A DNA stretch of 64,000 bases from Oncomelania hupensis. Its lineage: Eukaryota > Mollusca > Gastropoda > Littorinimorpha > Pomatiopsidae. Both the position numbers and the translations under genes were made by a program. The stretch is taken from positions 18,241,349 to 18,305,348 of the forward strand of contig CM072525.1 in the NCBI GenBank assembly GCA_036898135.1, in the 5' to 3' direction. Below are positions 12,687-24,804 of this stretch, piece by piece; within the stretch, counting starts at the first letter, position 1; the number at the start of each line of letters is the position of its first letter. Below the pieces are notes generated by a model that saw only the letters and a list, made by a program, of their open reading frames with translations, made no database searches and was not told the origin of the DNA.

Positions 12687-14129
12687 TGTTTGGGATGTTT
12701 TTTTTTTTAAATCATTTGGGTCACTATCAATAGACCACAGTACTCTTAGGATGCGCACCCGACTACTGTCGCATAAGCAGTTTTGTTAGTTATGGAGAGA
12801 GGCTGGGTGGGTGACTGAGTGAGCTCGGATATTACTGTATCCAATCAGCGAATCACACAAAAGTACAGTTGAAAATGTGGGTACTCAATTCAGGGGCCAT
12901 CAAACAAGCCATCCGACAAAAACTAATATACTCGAGTGATGCTGTCTGTGCCTATGTGCTGCGGGCTGCGTTATTTCCTATACAGAAGCACTGAGTAATT
13001 GTTTCCCTTCAAAAACACTAGTCATCAAAAAATAGAACCCGGAACTGATCCAGACACTCACACACACACTCTTTTTCTGTCTTGATCTTTTTCTCTCCCT
13101 CCCACGTTTTGTGGGTAGAGCTCACCCCCTCAGCAAGCATAAAAGAAATGACTTGAGGCATCCTTCATTAAGCGAAATAAATCGTGACAGGACTGCGGTT
13201 GCGTGCCTGTACACGGTATAAGTTCCGTGGCCTGTGTGTGCTTTTTTTTTTCCTTCCCTTTCACACTGAGGAGTAGTTGTCGTGTAGTATAGCCTAGTTA
13301 TGCGGACACGTCAGTGGAATGTCCCTGCGTTAGCCGAGCAGACGACACATTTAAAGCAGACGACACATGTTTCCTATGAAGATTGCTGGCCATTTCGACG
13401 TTTTCGTGGATGCGGTAGTGCATCATCCATCTCAGTAGTAATATTGTTACACCATCCGTCATGTTTGATGTGTAGTGCAGGTTTAGGAGCTTTCAGCAGT
13501 GACTATTCAGTGAAAGAGTACCAAACCCGGCGTGAGATGACTAACCTGATAACAACAGAGAAGTCACAGGGACATTTGGGCTCGTGTGACTGCTTGCAGA
13601 AGTGTAGTGATATCATTTGCTTTGCATTTCTGATATGATAGTTAAACATGAAATAGTTCGGATTTCCATTACATTGGCACATTGGAAGTGAATTTTATTA
13701 CTTGCTTTCTCAGCGGAGTGTATTGTGAAGCCGTGTTTTACTTGAAGAAGTAATCTGACTACGGTACAATTGCAATATTGGATTGACTATTTGAAACCAT
13801 CTTCAAACTTTACTGTTGTCATCTTCGTCATCATTTTTCCAGTGTGGATTATATGGCAATGGTGAAGAAAACTATGGGTAAGGGCTCACACCATTTCATT
13901 TCTTCAAGCTTGTCTAGTTTGTTGAAACGGTTCACTTTGCGACTTTGACATTAATGTCATTTGGTGGTGTTTTTGTGTTGTTGTTGTTGTTTTCATAATT
14001 TTCATTTAGAGAGGATTATTACTATTAATAGCATGGGGACACAAAGTGTAAAACTAACACGAAGTATAACATGGACAAACAGCTGTCCATCAGTCTTGAT
14101 ATTATTTGTGTTCCCATGGTGTTAAAACT

Positions 14130-14141
<12 letters not shown>

Positions 14142-14179
<38 letters not shown>

Positions 14180-14218
14180 ACTCACTCACTCTCACTCACT
14201 CTCTCTCTCTCTCTCTCA
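14142..14218 (+). repeat. (CT)n microsatellite with CACT interruptions
   Basis: CT repeats flank several CACT units. Confidence 0.9.
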
Positions 14219-14920
14219 CATATAATTTAAGCCTTGCTTCTTTCCGATTATTCTGTATTTTACTGGGAAATAAGATTAGATAATTTGATCACAATGATAG
14301 TATAATGATGTAATAAATATGATGTGCATTTGATATGCAGCATTGGTCATGCGTGTCATGTTGTGCACGCAGAGTGGAAAAGGGTTGATGATTCCAAGTG
14401 TTGAAAAAGTTATAATGCTATTATTATGAAGAAAAAGTTAACAAATAAATATATTTATATAATATATTTGACGTCAAAAATATTGAATAAACAATGTCAA
14501 TAAATACATTATTAGTGTCACCGCATCTCTTTCCATGCAGCAGCAGAAAATTTTCTTTCTTTTTTCCTTCTCCCTGCTTTAGCTTTATATCTGAACATTA
14601 TTTGCGGGATCATTTGGCAGGAGCAACCGCCATTTGAATTCATCACCTGTTTTTCTTTGTTTCTGAAAATCCTTGCAGTTAAGAGAGCTCTGGGAAGAAA
14701 GCAATTGATTTTTTTTTTTACCTGGAATCCCCTCCAGGCCCTGAATCTTTACTGGAGAAGGCTGTTTGTAAATCAGGTAACAGCAGCAGACGACATGATC
14801 TTGTAGAGAAGAGTGATGCTGTCTGTCAAATCAATATAGCCTTTTCTGTTGTGTTGATGAAACATAGGCTGATGGGGGTTGTGTGTGTGTGTTTATGATA
14901 GTTACACTTCTAAATCTGAA

Positions 14921-14967
14921 TAATAATAATAATAATAATAATACTAATAATACTAATAATACTAATG

Positions 14968-15030
<63 letters not shown>
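14921..15030 (+). repeat. (AAT)n microsatellite
   Basis: About 36 AAT triplets with a few ACT and GAT interruptions near 14942-14970. Confidence 0.95.
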
Positions 15031-15087
15031 TATTTGTGAAGCACACATATGATCAGACAACAAATCAGACACTAATTTTCTTGTTAC

Positions 15088-15138
15088 CTAAATATTGCGA
15101 ATTCCATAAGGAGCATGTGAGTCATATGGGCTCTGCCC
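15088..15138 (+). repeat. Dispersed repeat fragment shared with 54044-54094
   Basis: The block TAAATATTGCGAATTCCATA followed by AGGAGCATGTGAGTCATATG matches the sequence at 54044 with few changes. The second copy follows the AGGTCA-rich repeat, so both probably belong to one interspersed family. Confidence 0.6.
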
Positions 15139-16375
15139 TTCTAGTTCGCTAGCATGAGTCACTGGTCGATCAGCTGGGCATTTGAATTGTATTTACCTTA
15201 TCATTTGCCAGCTGTTACATAAAATAGCACTGCTGTAGATAAGTAGTAGGACATGAAAGTTGCTCTTTACCTCATTCTTTTCTTGTTTTCTTTAAAAACA
15301 TTTTTATTTTGGTAGTTAGTACTGTTTTGTAGATTGTGAAATTGTAGTTTTACAGTACTGTTTTGTATACATGTTGTGATAACGAATTTTACAAACAAGA
15401 AAACAAAAAATCAATAACTTACGCGTACGAGCGAACTGGGATGGTAAGAGATGCCTGTAGTGAGTCATTCAGCCCTTGATGTGGCTGTTGAAGTTTTATT
15501 GTATGCATTGTGTAATCCATATTGTCCTTGACGATGCTTGTTCACACACGAGAAAGCTTTAGCTGAGTGAATATGTGGGTGAGGGTGAGGGAAGAAAGAG
15601 GGGAGAGAGACGAGGAGGACAACGTGAGATTGTTTGGCGAAGAGGAAGAGGGAAAGAGAGGGGGGAGAGAGAGGGGTGGGGGGTGGGACAGAATGGGAAG
15701 AGTAGTCTCATTTCAAAAAGCACTTTCTTCTTTTCACCGATTGTTCAGTAGCTTAGTTTTAAACCTTTCTCTTTATAATAATTCAAGTGTACAAAGTTGT
15801 TAATGAGGAACTTTGAGGGAGGAGGGCCAGTACAGCCAGTGTTTGCTTGGCTTTGCCTTATTGATGCGGACTTGTTGCCATGGCTACTAGAGTATTTTCC
15901 TTGGATTTTCGAACTGCTCTGCTTTGGTGACTCTGCCACAACTTTGAGCTAATGGTACCTTTTGCTCCTCCTCCTCATTCTTCTTATCGTCCTTCTTCAG
16001 CATCTGGAGTTCACCAAAAACTTAAATTCACGCTGCACGAATCAGCCTACTAGGGCAAGCTGGAATAGAACACACTCCGTAGCTGAGACTTTCGTGAGCC
16101 TCTACCAGTCAACACTAAGCAGAGACATTAGAAGTCACTGATTCTCTATAAGCTGAACCAGTGATGAGTGAATTTCTGAATGCAAAGTTAACGTCATTTT
16201 TCCATTAGCTCTGGGATTAGTATTGCATAATTCGATAAGGTGACCGGTGTTGAATATTGATTCTGAGTGTTGAAGCTACGGGAAAAGATGACACCTCTCA
16301 GTGCTCTCTGTCCTTTGCGTTATACAACATCCGCTGTACCGATTATCAAAAATGTCACCATCTAAGTGAAATCCA

Positions 16376-17180
16376 TTTCCTATCCTATCCCGTAACTCGA
16401 AGTCGTCGGGGCACCACAGATGATCGTTTACCAGCGTACTCCATCTTACTCTGTCCTCAGCAACCGTCATGGCTTCGCTCAGTGTCAAGCCAGTCCATTC
16501 TCGAATGTTGTCCTCCCACCCCTTTTTCTGTCTCCCTCTTCTGCCTCCTTGCACCGTGCATTGCAGGATGGTCTTTGCAAGGCCTGAAGCTCTAGTGACG
16601 TGGACATACCATCGGAGTTTACGTTTCTTCACCATGGAATCATGTCATCATGTTGTCCAATGGTTTGTGTGACGGTCTGTGGGACTTCGTCGTTGGTGAT
16701 GTGCTTTGTATTCTTCGTTGTAGGTCTGCCATGTTTCGCAAGCATATAGGAAGATGGAGATGACAAGAGAGCGCAGCAGTTTTACCTTGGAGTGTAGACT
16801 GATGGTCATGTCTTTTTAAATGGGCTTAAACCTTGTCAGCGCAGCAGTTGTTTGTGCGATCCTGGAGAGGACTTCTGTCGGGACCCATTGTCTGATACAA
16901 TGGCTCCTAATGGCACCTAAATATTTGAAGCTATGCTTGTCATTTCTCTCGCGGAAATAAAGCTTGTGGCCTTTGTCGGTCGTCCTTTCACCTTGGCCTT
17001 TCCAGCGCAGTTCGCTGATTCCTAAAATGTTCCATGGATAGTGGTCCAGTTCGTGTGCCGGTTCTTCTAATTTTCCCTCCGCAGTTAGGGTCCTGACATT
17101 CCAGGTTCCTATGACGATGTTGTCTCTCGTGCGGATCTTGCTAAGTTGTCCATCGCAAAACCTCCTCAGCCATCAGGTTA
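16376..17180 (-). mobile_element. RTE-like element (copy 3), internally deleted
   Basis: On the minus strand the element begins with the start of an apurinic-type endonuclease domain, IGTWNVRTLTAEGKLEEPAH (about 17125-17066), followed by WNILGISELRW. Near 16940 it passes directly into the RT C-terminal block (SFKYLGAI, ISIFLYACETW, KKRKLRWYVHVTRASGLAK, WTGLTLSEAMTVAEDR). It ends with the GGATA-type tail at 16376-16392. The central endonuclease and all catalytic RT sequence are missing. Frameshifts are also present. Confidence 0.75.
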
Positions 17181-17594
17181 TGTTAAAACGTACTCAGGTG
17201 AGTCACCAGCAGTCTAGGTTCGTGACGTGTGATATCTGATAATGGCCGAACATCTTTTCAGGTTGTTAAATCTTCCGCCATTAATCTCTTAATGGTAGCA
17301 GAGGTCTATATGGTAGTCTACCATGACACCAATCTTAGCCTTAGGCATGGGTCATTAGCTGAGTTTCGCTTAGCAAACACGTATTTGCAGCATGTTTTGC
17401 ACTTTTTGTAAACACACATTTTATGCTTTTGTAAACGCATTTTAGGAGCTGCCTTCATGGTGTGTCTTCTTATCTGATTGTTGAAATTGGTAAACACATA
17501 CTTACCACCTTTTACATATATTATATTGTTGCGCTTTTTGCACACACATTTTCATGCTTTGTAATTCTGTGTAAAACCATTTGAGCGTCTTGAG
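17181..17594. other. No gene recognised
   Basis: The frame 17318-17545 (minus) is low-complexity in appearance and shows no family signature. Confidence 0.4.
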
Positions 17595-18660
17595 GCGAGA
17601 GCTGTGGCCGATATGACGGCCTACTAGCGCCAAAACCGAGAGTTACTATTATCACGAGATAATTAAAATTATCACGTGTTCTGTGTAATTTACAGAGATA
17701 TCGGTAATCCGCAATGTTAATTAATAATTATCAGTATTTGCCACGCTTTCAAAGCGCCCAAAACCTGATAATTACAAATATCATGAGATAATTACAATTA
17801 TCAAGAGATAATTACAATTATAAAGCGATAATTACAATTATCACTGAAAATTATAAATATCAAGATGAGCATGCGCGGCCCGATTCGCGATGCGCATGCG
17901 CGGCAGAGGCACTGTTCCCAGCACGCCTGGGGTTTTGGCCCAAGTAAAGCGTGGCCAAAACTGAAAATTAGTAATTAACACTGTGAATTACCGGTATCTC
18001 TGTGAATTACACAGAACACGTGTTAATTACAATTATCACTGATACATGTAAGTTTTGCAGGTTTTGACGCTAGTAAGCCGCCTTACCAGAATTAAGCATT
18101 ATCACGTGAAAATTATAATTATCAAGTGAAAATTGTAATTATCATGTGATAATTACAATTTTCAGTTTTGGCGCATTTCCAGGCGGATTGATAGAGCCAA
18201 AACTGAAAATTAAACATGATCACACGAACATATTTGTAATTTTCAATGATAATTGTAATTATCTCTTGATAATTGTAATTATCCCATGATATTTGCAATT
18301 ATCACATGATAATTGTAATTATCAGGTTTTGGCGCTAGTAGGCCGCCATAGGCCGAGTATTCTAAGGCGAGACTAACTTGCCTTGTCCACATGCTGGAAA
18401 CCAATGGTGCTTGACAGATATGGGGTCGATCCAGCATCTGGGCGTTATGTTTCTCCGAATATTATTTACTTTTGACTCGGGCCACGTTTCGAGGGTTTTC
18501 TCCGGACGCTCCGGTTTGCTCTCCCAAGCAAAATTTTAAAGAAAAACACAATTAATGTTAGGTAGGTTGCGTTTTGGGTGCGTTTGGGTGCGCCACAGGT
18601 TGCGACCTTGCGGCCCAGAATTTCCCGATGAAAAGGGACAATAAAGTGTCAAAATCAAAG
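17595..18660 (+). mobile_element. tRNA-Ser-like SINE, split by an inverted-repeat element
   Basis: The head GCGAGAGCTGTGGCCGA (17595-17611) resumes at 18357 with GTATTCTAAGGCGAGACTAA. It continues with ACTTGCCTTGTCCAC, a B-box-like GGTCGATCC and ATCTGGGCGTTATG, matching the intact copy at 20127 step by step. The interruption lies within the A box (TGGCCNAGT...AAGG). The tail includes GAGGGTTTTCTCCGG and ends at about 18660 in an AATAAA-like, A-rich stretch. Loss of A-box continuity must have silenced any pol III promoter. Confidence 0.75.
17612..18350. mobile_element. 739-bp palindrome-rich inverted-repeat element
   Basis: The ends are TATGACGGCCTACTAGCGCC (left) and the complement of TATGGCGGCCTACTAGCGCC (right), continuing into CAAAACC. 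Exact GGCCGA copies at 17606-17611 and 18351-18356 are the target duplication. The intact SINE sequence confirms that this insert is extra. Inside, near-palindromes of the form GATAATTACAATTATC recur many times in blocks next to both ends and beside internal copies of GCCAAAACTGAAAATTA. No ORF is present. The family is unknown to me. TIR transposon (non-autonomous) is the likely class. Confidence 0.75.
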
Positions 18661-20126
18661 GAAATCGTATAATGGGTTTATCGGCAAGCAAGTACGGTGT
18701 CTGAGTCACGGAGTGACGAGATGAACAGCAAGATAGGGATCAGCCTGTATACACCTTACAGGTTTAGTTCTATTGTGTTTGTGGTTTAAAGGACTAATCG
18801 AGGAATGTGGTATAGGCAGTGAAGTAACAAATCTGACTTCACATCAAGTGGTAACAAAAGTCGCAAATAAGGTATACTATTGTTGTATAGCTAATTCTGA
18901 ATATGTGTGACTGCATAGATATTCGTAGTTTGTGTGTAAGTTTAAAAGGGGAGTAATTTATGGTAGACGTTTAATATGAAGCAAATGGTTTACATTTAGA
19001 AGAACACCTAATTAATTAATCTCCACTCTCCCCCCTCCCACCCCCACCCACCCCCACCAACCACAAAAATACATCCCCATATGACAGCAAGTTCTAAGAC
19101 ATGGGAATCCTGAGCCAGCACCATGTTATCATTGAAGTTGTATAAATGCTCTCAGCTGTCAAGTTCAGTTTCAGACCGATCAAGCTCATGAATGGAATTG
19201 AAGGGCTTATAAAAATATTGCATAGGAGGAAATCACTCCGTGCCCTTTCTTGGTATTTTTACTACAGTCTACAGACGTGTTTTAAAAGGAAGGGCTGATA
19301 TTTTGTTGTGGCGGTTTATGGCTGTGCATTAAAATTAGCTGACACAGACACTCCTCTCTCTTAGAAATATAAATAGATTTTGACCCGTGACAAACTTAGC
19401 TCAACCAAAGAATGCTCTTTCCTTTTTGAGGTCAAGGTAAAGAATGTTAACCCTCTCATCGACCCCTCCCTCCCCCCTTTTCCCCCCTTTCCCCCCTCTC
19501 CCCTCCCCTCCTCCCCCGCTCTTTCTCTCCCTCTTCCATATCGATCACTCCTTTCATCAATTGATCTATCGTAAATGTTATTTGTCACCCATGCAGACGA
19601 TATTCGGGTTGCCTTCTCAGCGAAAAACGCGGCAGCCGCAAGTGGATCACTGAACCAGCACGATCCTTCTAATCGTGATTTAGCTACACATGAGATTATC
19701 CTGCTTTTTGCCTGTCGTCCTTTATAACACGCATACCACACCTATTCACAACTTTCCGGCACCTCTCATAAAAACTCGTGGGTATCGCCATTATAAATTA
19801 AAACGAGGTTATATGAAACCAAGTTCCGGTTTTGCTTGTTTTGCTTTTATCAAAGCTTGATGCGTGACTTTTAAATATGGCAAATTGCCGAAAACGACGA
19901 TTGTTAGAGCCCGAAAATGAGTGGGATTACTTAAAAACGGTGGAGGAAGTACATGCTCAGTGAAAGAATGCAAAAAACAATCGTAGAGGCCTGTATTTGT
20001 GGCGACTTCGGAGGTGCGTCGATCATCGACAGAAAGTGAAACAGGACCTGAAAACTCTTGTAGTTTTTTCCATAGCTTCGCCGTCGCAACCTTCACAAAA
20101 CACGAAGTAAATGACTTTGTTTATGC
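18661..20126. other. No gene recognised
   Basis: It contains C-rich tracts (19027-19070 and 19460-19520) and otherwise unremarkable sequence. The frames at 19361-19741 arise from the purine-rich complement of the latter. Confidence 0.5.
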
Positions 20127-20342
20127 GAGCGTTGTGGCCAAGTGGGCTAAGGCGGGACTAACTTGCCTTGTCCACAAGCCAGAAACCAATGGCGCCTGAC
20201 AGGTGTGGGTTCGAGCCAGCATCTGGGCGTTATGTTTTTCCTAATATTTTTCAAAAATTCACAAATAATGTTAGGTAGGTAGGGTTTAGGCGCGCCACTG
20301 GCAATAGAAAGGGATAATAAACTGCAGCAAAAAAAAAAAAAA
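20127..20342 (+). mobile_element. tRNA-Ser-like SINE, apparently full length
   Basis: The A box TGGCCAAGTGGGCTAAGG lies at about 20135-20152 and the B box GGTTCGAGCC at 20208-20217. A body follows with AATGTTAGGTAGGTAGGG and GGCGCGCC, and the sequence ends in a run of 13 A (20329-20341). The head resembles a tRNA-Ser with a long variable region. The pol III boxes are intact. It is the reference for the split copy at 17.6-18.7 kb. Confidence 0.75.
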
Positions 20343-21256
20343 ATATGTGAGAGTACGATACAGGTGGCCAGTGACACATGTTATTATTCTTGAATATTTG
20401 GAAATAACTCACTAAAACACGCGGAGAAAAAAACCGGAAGTATTTTTCATAGAGGGGATTCCCGTTGGTGCATAGGATAGCAGAAAAGTGTGAATATCTC
20501 GTTTTTATGTACTCTTTCTTCCAAAGTTACGAAATGCATTCCAACTGTGCATCCTATAGTGTTTAAAGACTTATTGGTTTACCAAACGCCTACGCCAGTT
20601 ATTGTACTCTTGATTTCGTCTACTCGTTCATTACAAAATACGGGACTGCTCTAAACTGCACTACTGCTCAGCGTTTGATTTTCTGCCCATTATAATATGA
20701 ATACCGGCGATATCTACCTTTAGCAATCAAGTGGTTGATATACTACTGTGTGTAGTTTGTTGGCTGGGGGTTGTTGGCAATAATCCTACAAGACCTAAGG
20801 ATCGCATTTGGCTTCCAGGCAGAGTTTAGCTTGCTCACAAGCACATGAACACAGTCGGTACATTTAACACATACAGCGGGTAGATTTGTGACATCAAAAG
20901 AATGCTCAGAAGGTTTTGGCCATACCGTAGCTCAGAAGCTTTGGTCAATGGCGATTTGTGATGTAGATTTGTGCTGGTGATACTGTGACTTGTTTTTTTT
21001 GACATTATTTTATGATTGGATTTCCTGTGGATAATTTAGTAGTAACAGAACCAGTTGGAATTTCTGTAGAGTATTGCACACTGCTGGCTTTGTAGTTTGA
21101 TTTTGTGTAAGATAGGCTTTTATTCTATTTCCCCTATCCTCCCCCTCCTCCTCCTCCTCCTCTCTCTCACCTTCAGGCTGCAGTTCTGTGTATTGCCAAA
21201 GAATGAAGTTTTTTTTTGGTTGTAAATCATGACTATACAGTAAACTATATACGATT

Positions 21257-21336
21257 AATTTCACAAGTTCTATGCTTTTTATTATAATAAATTATTATAT
21301 TTTTATTATAATAAAAAGCATAGAACTTGTGAAATT
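21257..21336. repeat. Perfect 33-bp inverted repeat (hairpin)
   Basis: The arm 21257-21289, starting AATTTCACAAGTTCTATGC, is exactly complementary to 21304-21336, with a 14-base AT-rich loop. Confidence 0.9.
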
Positions 21337-21599
21337 GACCGTTTTCAAAATTACCTGTTCAACAGAGATTGGTTTTGTTTTGCTTCTTTAAAGTGTAAGA
21401 ACTGTTACACAGGTACGGATACATTGACATTGTGCATGATAGTTGTATACATATGTTATTGAAATACAACGGGTGCCAGCAACGTTCAAGAAGGGATAAC
21501 ACGATGTTTGTGGCCAGTTTGATCATGGAAATCATAAATTACAGTGAGTTGGTTTGATTTGTACTTTACTTTCTTTCTGGTCTGTCGTTTCTCTTTTCC

Positions 21600-21772
21600 C
21601 CCACAGATATAGTTCTTTGTGGGTTTTTCGCCTTATCGTGTAAACACACTCTTTTTCTGTCACTTTGTGCATAGACCACATGTAGTTCTTTATGGGGGGT
21701 GGGGGTGGGGTGGTGGGTCCGCCTTATCCTGTAAACACATTCTTTTTCTGTCACTTTGTGCATAGACCACAA
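21600..21772 (+). repeat. Two-copy tandem duplication, about 90 bp
   Basis: TGTAAACACACTCTTTTTCT followed by GTCACTTTGTGCATAGACCAC occurs at about 21640 and again, with one change, at about 21731. The preceding TAGTTCTTTATGGG is also shared. A G-rich insertion (21693-21717) separates the second copy. Confidence 0.8.
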
Positions 21773-24280
21773 AACTAAACAAACAAAACAAAAAATTGTG
21801 GTCTATGGTTTTTATGACACCTATTTGTGCTATTAATGCCCTTGTCCCTTTTAGTATGAACACTGGTTATTGAGCCAAAACTGTCATCAAACTTCTCTAA
21901 GTAACGATGCCCCTTGTACCACAAAGATAAAAATATATCTATAAAGCCGGCTGTATAATTTAGTTGTGTATCACCTTTCAGCGTGATAGGACTTGCTTGT
22001 GAGAATGGCGCTATGCAAGTAGACCGCATAAATCGTCCGAAGCCCATTGTCTCAATGGTGATTCAGAATCCTATACAGGCGTGCTTGGATAGTCTTAACT
22101 CTATTGTTAAAAGAGCAGCAGGATGTAATGTTGTTCAAACTGTTATTCACTTATTGTTGTGCCTTTTGTCGAGTTGACCACTTTGTTATAGTCTATAATA
22201 ATGTAGTTGACCTTTTAAAAGAAGTCACGTTGACTCCGACTCCTCCATCATCTTTCTCCTCTGTGTTAGTTTTACATTTGAAAATACAGCCCTACTGACA
22301 ACTGCTTCTTCCGCCTCCTTTTTTTCGCCACCTTTTCTGTTCAGTACTAGTCCTGGTCCAGTAAGATCAGTACCAAGATTAGTGTGCCCAGTTTTATTGT
22401 GTGTGTGTGTGTGGAATTTACAGCTCCGAGACCTAGAGAGTTAAAGTATGTGAGATAGCAGCATTCTTTCTGGATTTCTTTTGTAATTCAATAGCATTTT
22501 GACCCATGAAGTCTGGGGAAAATGGGCGGAAGAGGGGGATTCAAATACAGCTTGAAAGTGCGTGCCTCTTCACTATCTTGTAAAGTTGTCAAGCTTTGTA
22601 CTGTTTTAGTCTGACATTATCTCAGCCTCTTTGCCCCTATCAGCCTAGCCTGTAAAAGTTTTGAAATCCAGCCCTGACATTGTAAACCTGATCCAGTATT
22701 GTCGCCTTAGGAACAGTACTGCAGTAACTACTAATCAAAACATCTCAAATACGCCTTAGGATTAGACTGCAGTAACAATGTGATACACAGTCCTAATTGA
22801 ATGCAATATTACAAAAGTACAGTCAGGTAAATGAGATTGCTTGATGATACATAGTAACACTTCCTAACACTTCCTGAGAAAAGCTGAGTGATAATGGTTA
22901 ACTGACTTGTAAATGACTAGACCGTATGCTAGCAAACTATAATGTTCTCGACTAGACAACATATACTAGCAAACTATAATGATCTTAGCTTTGAACCTGT
23001 TACGCCAGGAAGTCGTAATTGTCAAATGAATTTCAAGCTGCCGTCGTGAGAGGGAGTGGGAGAGGGGGTGTGGAGGGAGAATGAAGGGGAGGAGAGAAGG
23101 GGGGTGGATGAGAAAGGAAGGCCCAGCATCAGCTTCAGTGGCCGGCCTAGTGAATCAGTACTACAATGTTTGGGTGCACTGCTGACTCGTGACTCATCGT
23201 GTTGACAGTACGGAGTACCACGCCACATGCAAGAAAAAAAAACACCCGATAAATTCACCACTTGTCAACAATGTATGACAAGGACAAGGAGATAAATAAT
23301 ATATATTGTGTTTAATAAGAGAAGGAATTTCAAACTTAAAAGTCGCAAGTATGGAGACCAATTAAAGTGATTTTATGTAGCGCTGTTACCTTGTCAAGTC
23401 GCAACTATTACCAAAATAGCACAAAAGAGTATCAAAGCAGACTGATTCAGCTATCTCGCAGTGGCATAGAGAATTGTGATAATTTATATGTTGTTGGGGG
23501 AAGGGGAGAAGAGGGGGAGGAGTTAGACACATGACGGCTAAGAAATTATATACTTTTATATTACAGTCGAGAAATAAGCAAAGAGAATAGTGGTAATTGC
23601 CTTAATCGCCGATTCAAAACGTGTATTAGCAGTTTAAGTCAAGGTTATTATGAAAGCTGTGAATGATGTATTGTGTTGTCGGGTAATTATATACAAGAAT
23701 AAACAAGCAACGTGAAACTACATGTATTAGAAAGAATTGAGGTTTGTTTTTCGATCAGATAAAGTAGTTTCAGGACTATATTAGATAGTTGGAGCAAGAC
23801 AGAAATTTTTTTTTCTGTACTACTCTCAACGTGCCAGTGATGAAACATTTATGTGAATTATTTTTATTGAACTGGATGTGTAGGTCGATCACAGCCTTGA
23901 CTACTGCCCTATTGGCTCGGTGTCGGGGTCATCGATACATGAATCGATCGATAACATCGAATACATTGTCGATCGATACACCGAATACATCGTCAATCGA
24001 TACGATCCATTGAAAGGATTATCTCCCCTATTGCCGATTGATTATGGAAGGTGATTGAATTTCCTCCTTCTCCCTGTCGGTGTATTGATGTATTGACAGG
24101 TCTGCAAGAACGCTTAAGCGTTGGGCGATGTTTGGAAGAAAGATGTTATTGCGGATTAATCTAATACCCATTGTTTCCCGTTGCTCCATTTTCCAGTATA
24201 AATTGCTCCTTCCTCCTTGTAGTTATCCTACTGTTCTTACCCATCTCCTCGTTTTATCTCCCTCTTCCTTTTCTTCTTTA

Positions 24281-24804
24281 CTGCTGCTGTCGATACTATA
24301 CCACTACTACTGCTGCTGTCGATACTATACCACTACTACTGCTGCTGTTGATACTATACCACTACTACTGCTGCTGTTGATACTATACCACTACTACTGC
24401 TGCTGTTGATACTATACCACTACTACTGCTGCTGTTGATACTATACCACTACTACTGCTGCTGTTGATACTATACCACTATTACTGCTGCTGTAGATACT
24501 ATACCACTACTACTGCTGCTGTCGATACTATACCACTACTACTGCTGCTGTCGATACTATACCACTACTACTGCTGCTGTAGATACTATACCACTACTAC
24601 TGCTGCTGTAGATACTATACCACTACTACTGCTGCTGTCGATACTATACCACTACTACTGCTGCTGTTGATACTATACCACTACTACTGCTGCTGTTGAT
24701 ACTATACCACTACTACTGCTGCTGTTGATACTATACCACTACTACTGCTGCTGTTGATACTATACCACTACTACTGCTGCTGTTGATACTATACCACTAC
24801 TACT
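24281..24804 (+). repeat. 29-bp minisatellite
   Basis: About 18 copies of CTACTGCTGCTGTTGATACT followed by ATACCACTA. The unit length is not a multiple of three, so reading cycles through all frames without stops and creates long Leu/Tyr/Thr-rich phantom ORFs. Confidence 0.9.

Larger units (their letters stand above)
20343..24280. other. Mostly unannotated intergenic sequence
   Basis: No protein family is recognised. It contains the hairpin at 21257, the duplication at 21605, a CTC-rich run (21138-21170), a small duplication of ACTAGCAAACTATAATG (about 22930 and 22970) and an ATCGAT-rich patch (23930-24005). Confidence 0.5.

Noticed and set aside
19361..19741. Gly/Arg/Glu-rich ORF on the minus strand
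   Set aside because: It arises from the pyrimidine-rich tract at 19460-19520 and has no motif.
24128..24670. Leu/Tyr/Cys-rich ORFs
   Set aside because: Products of the 29-bp minisatellite.
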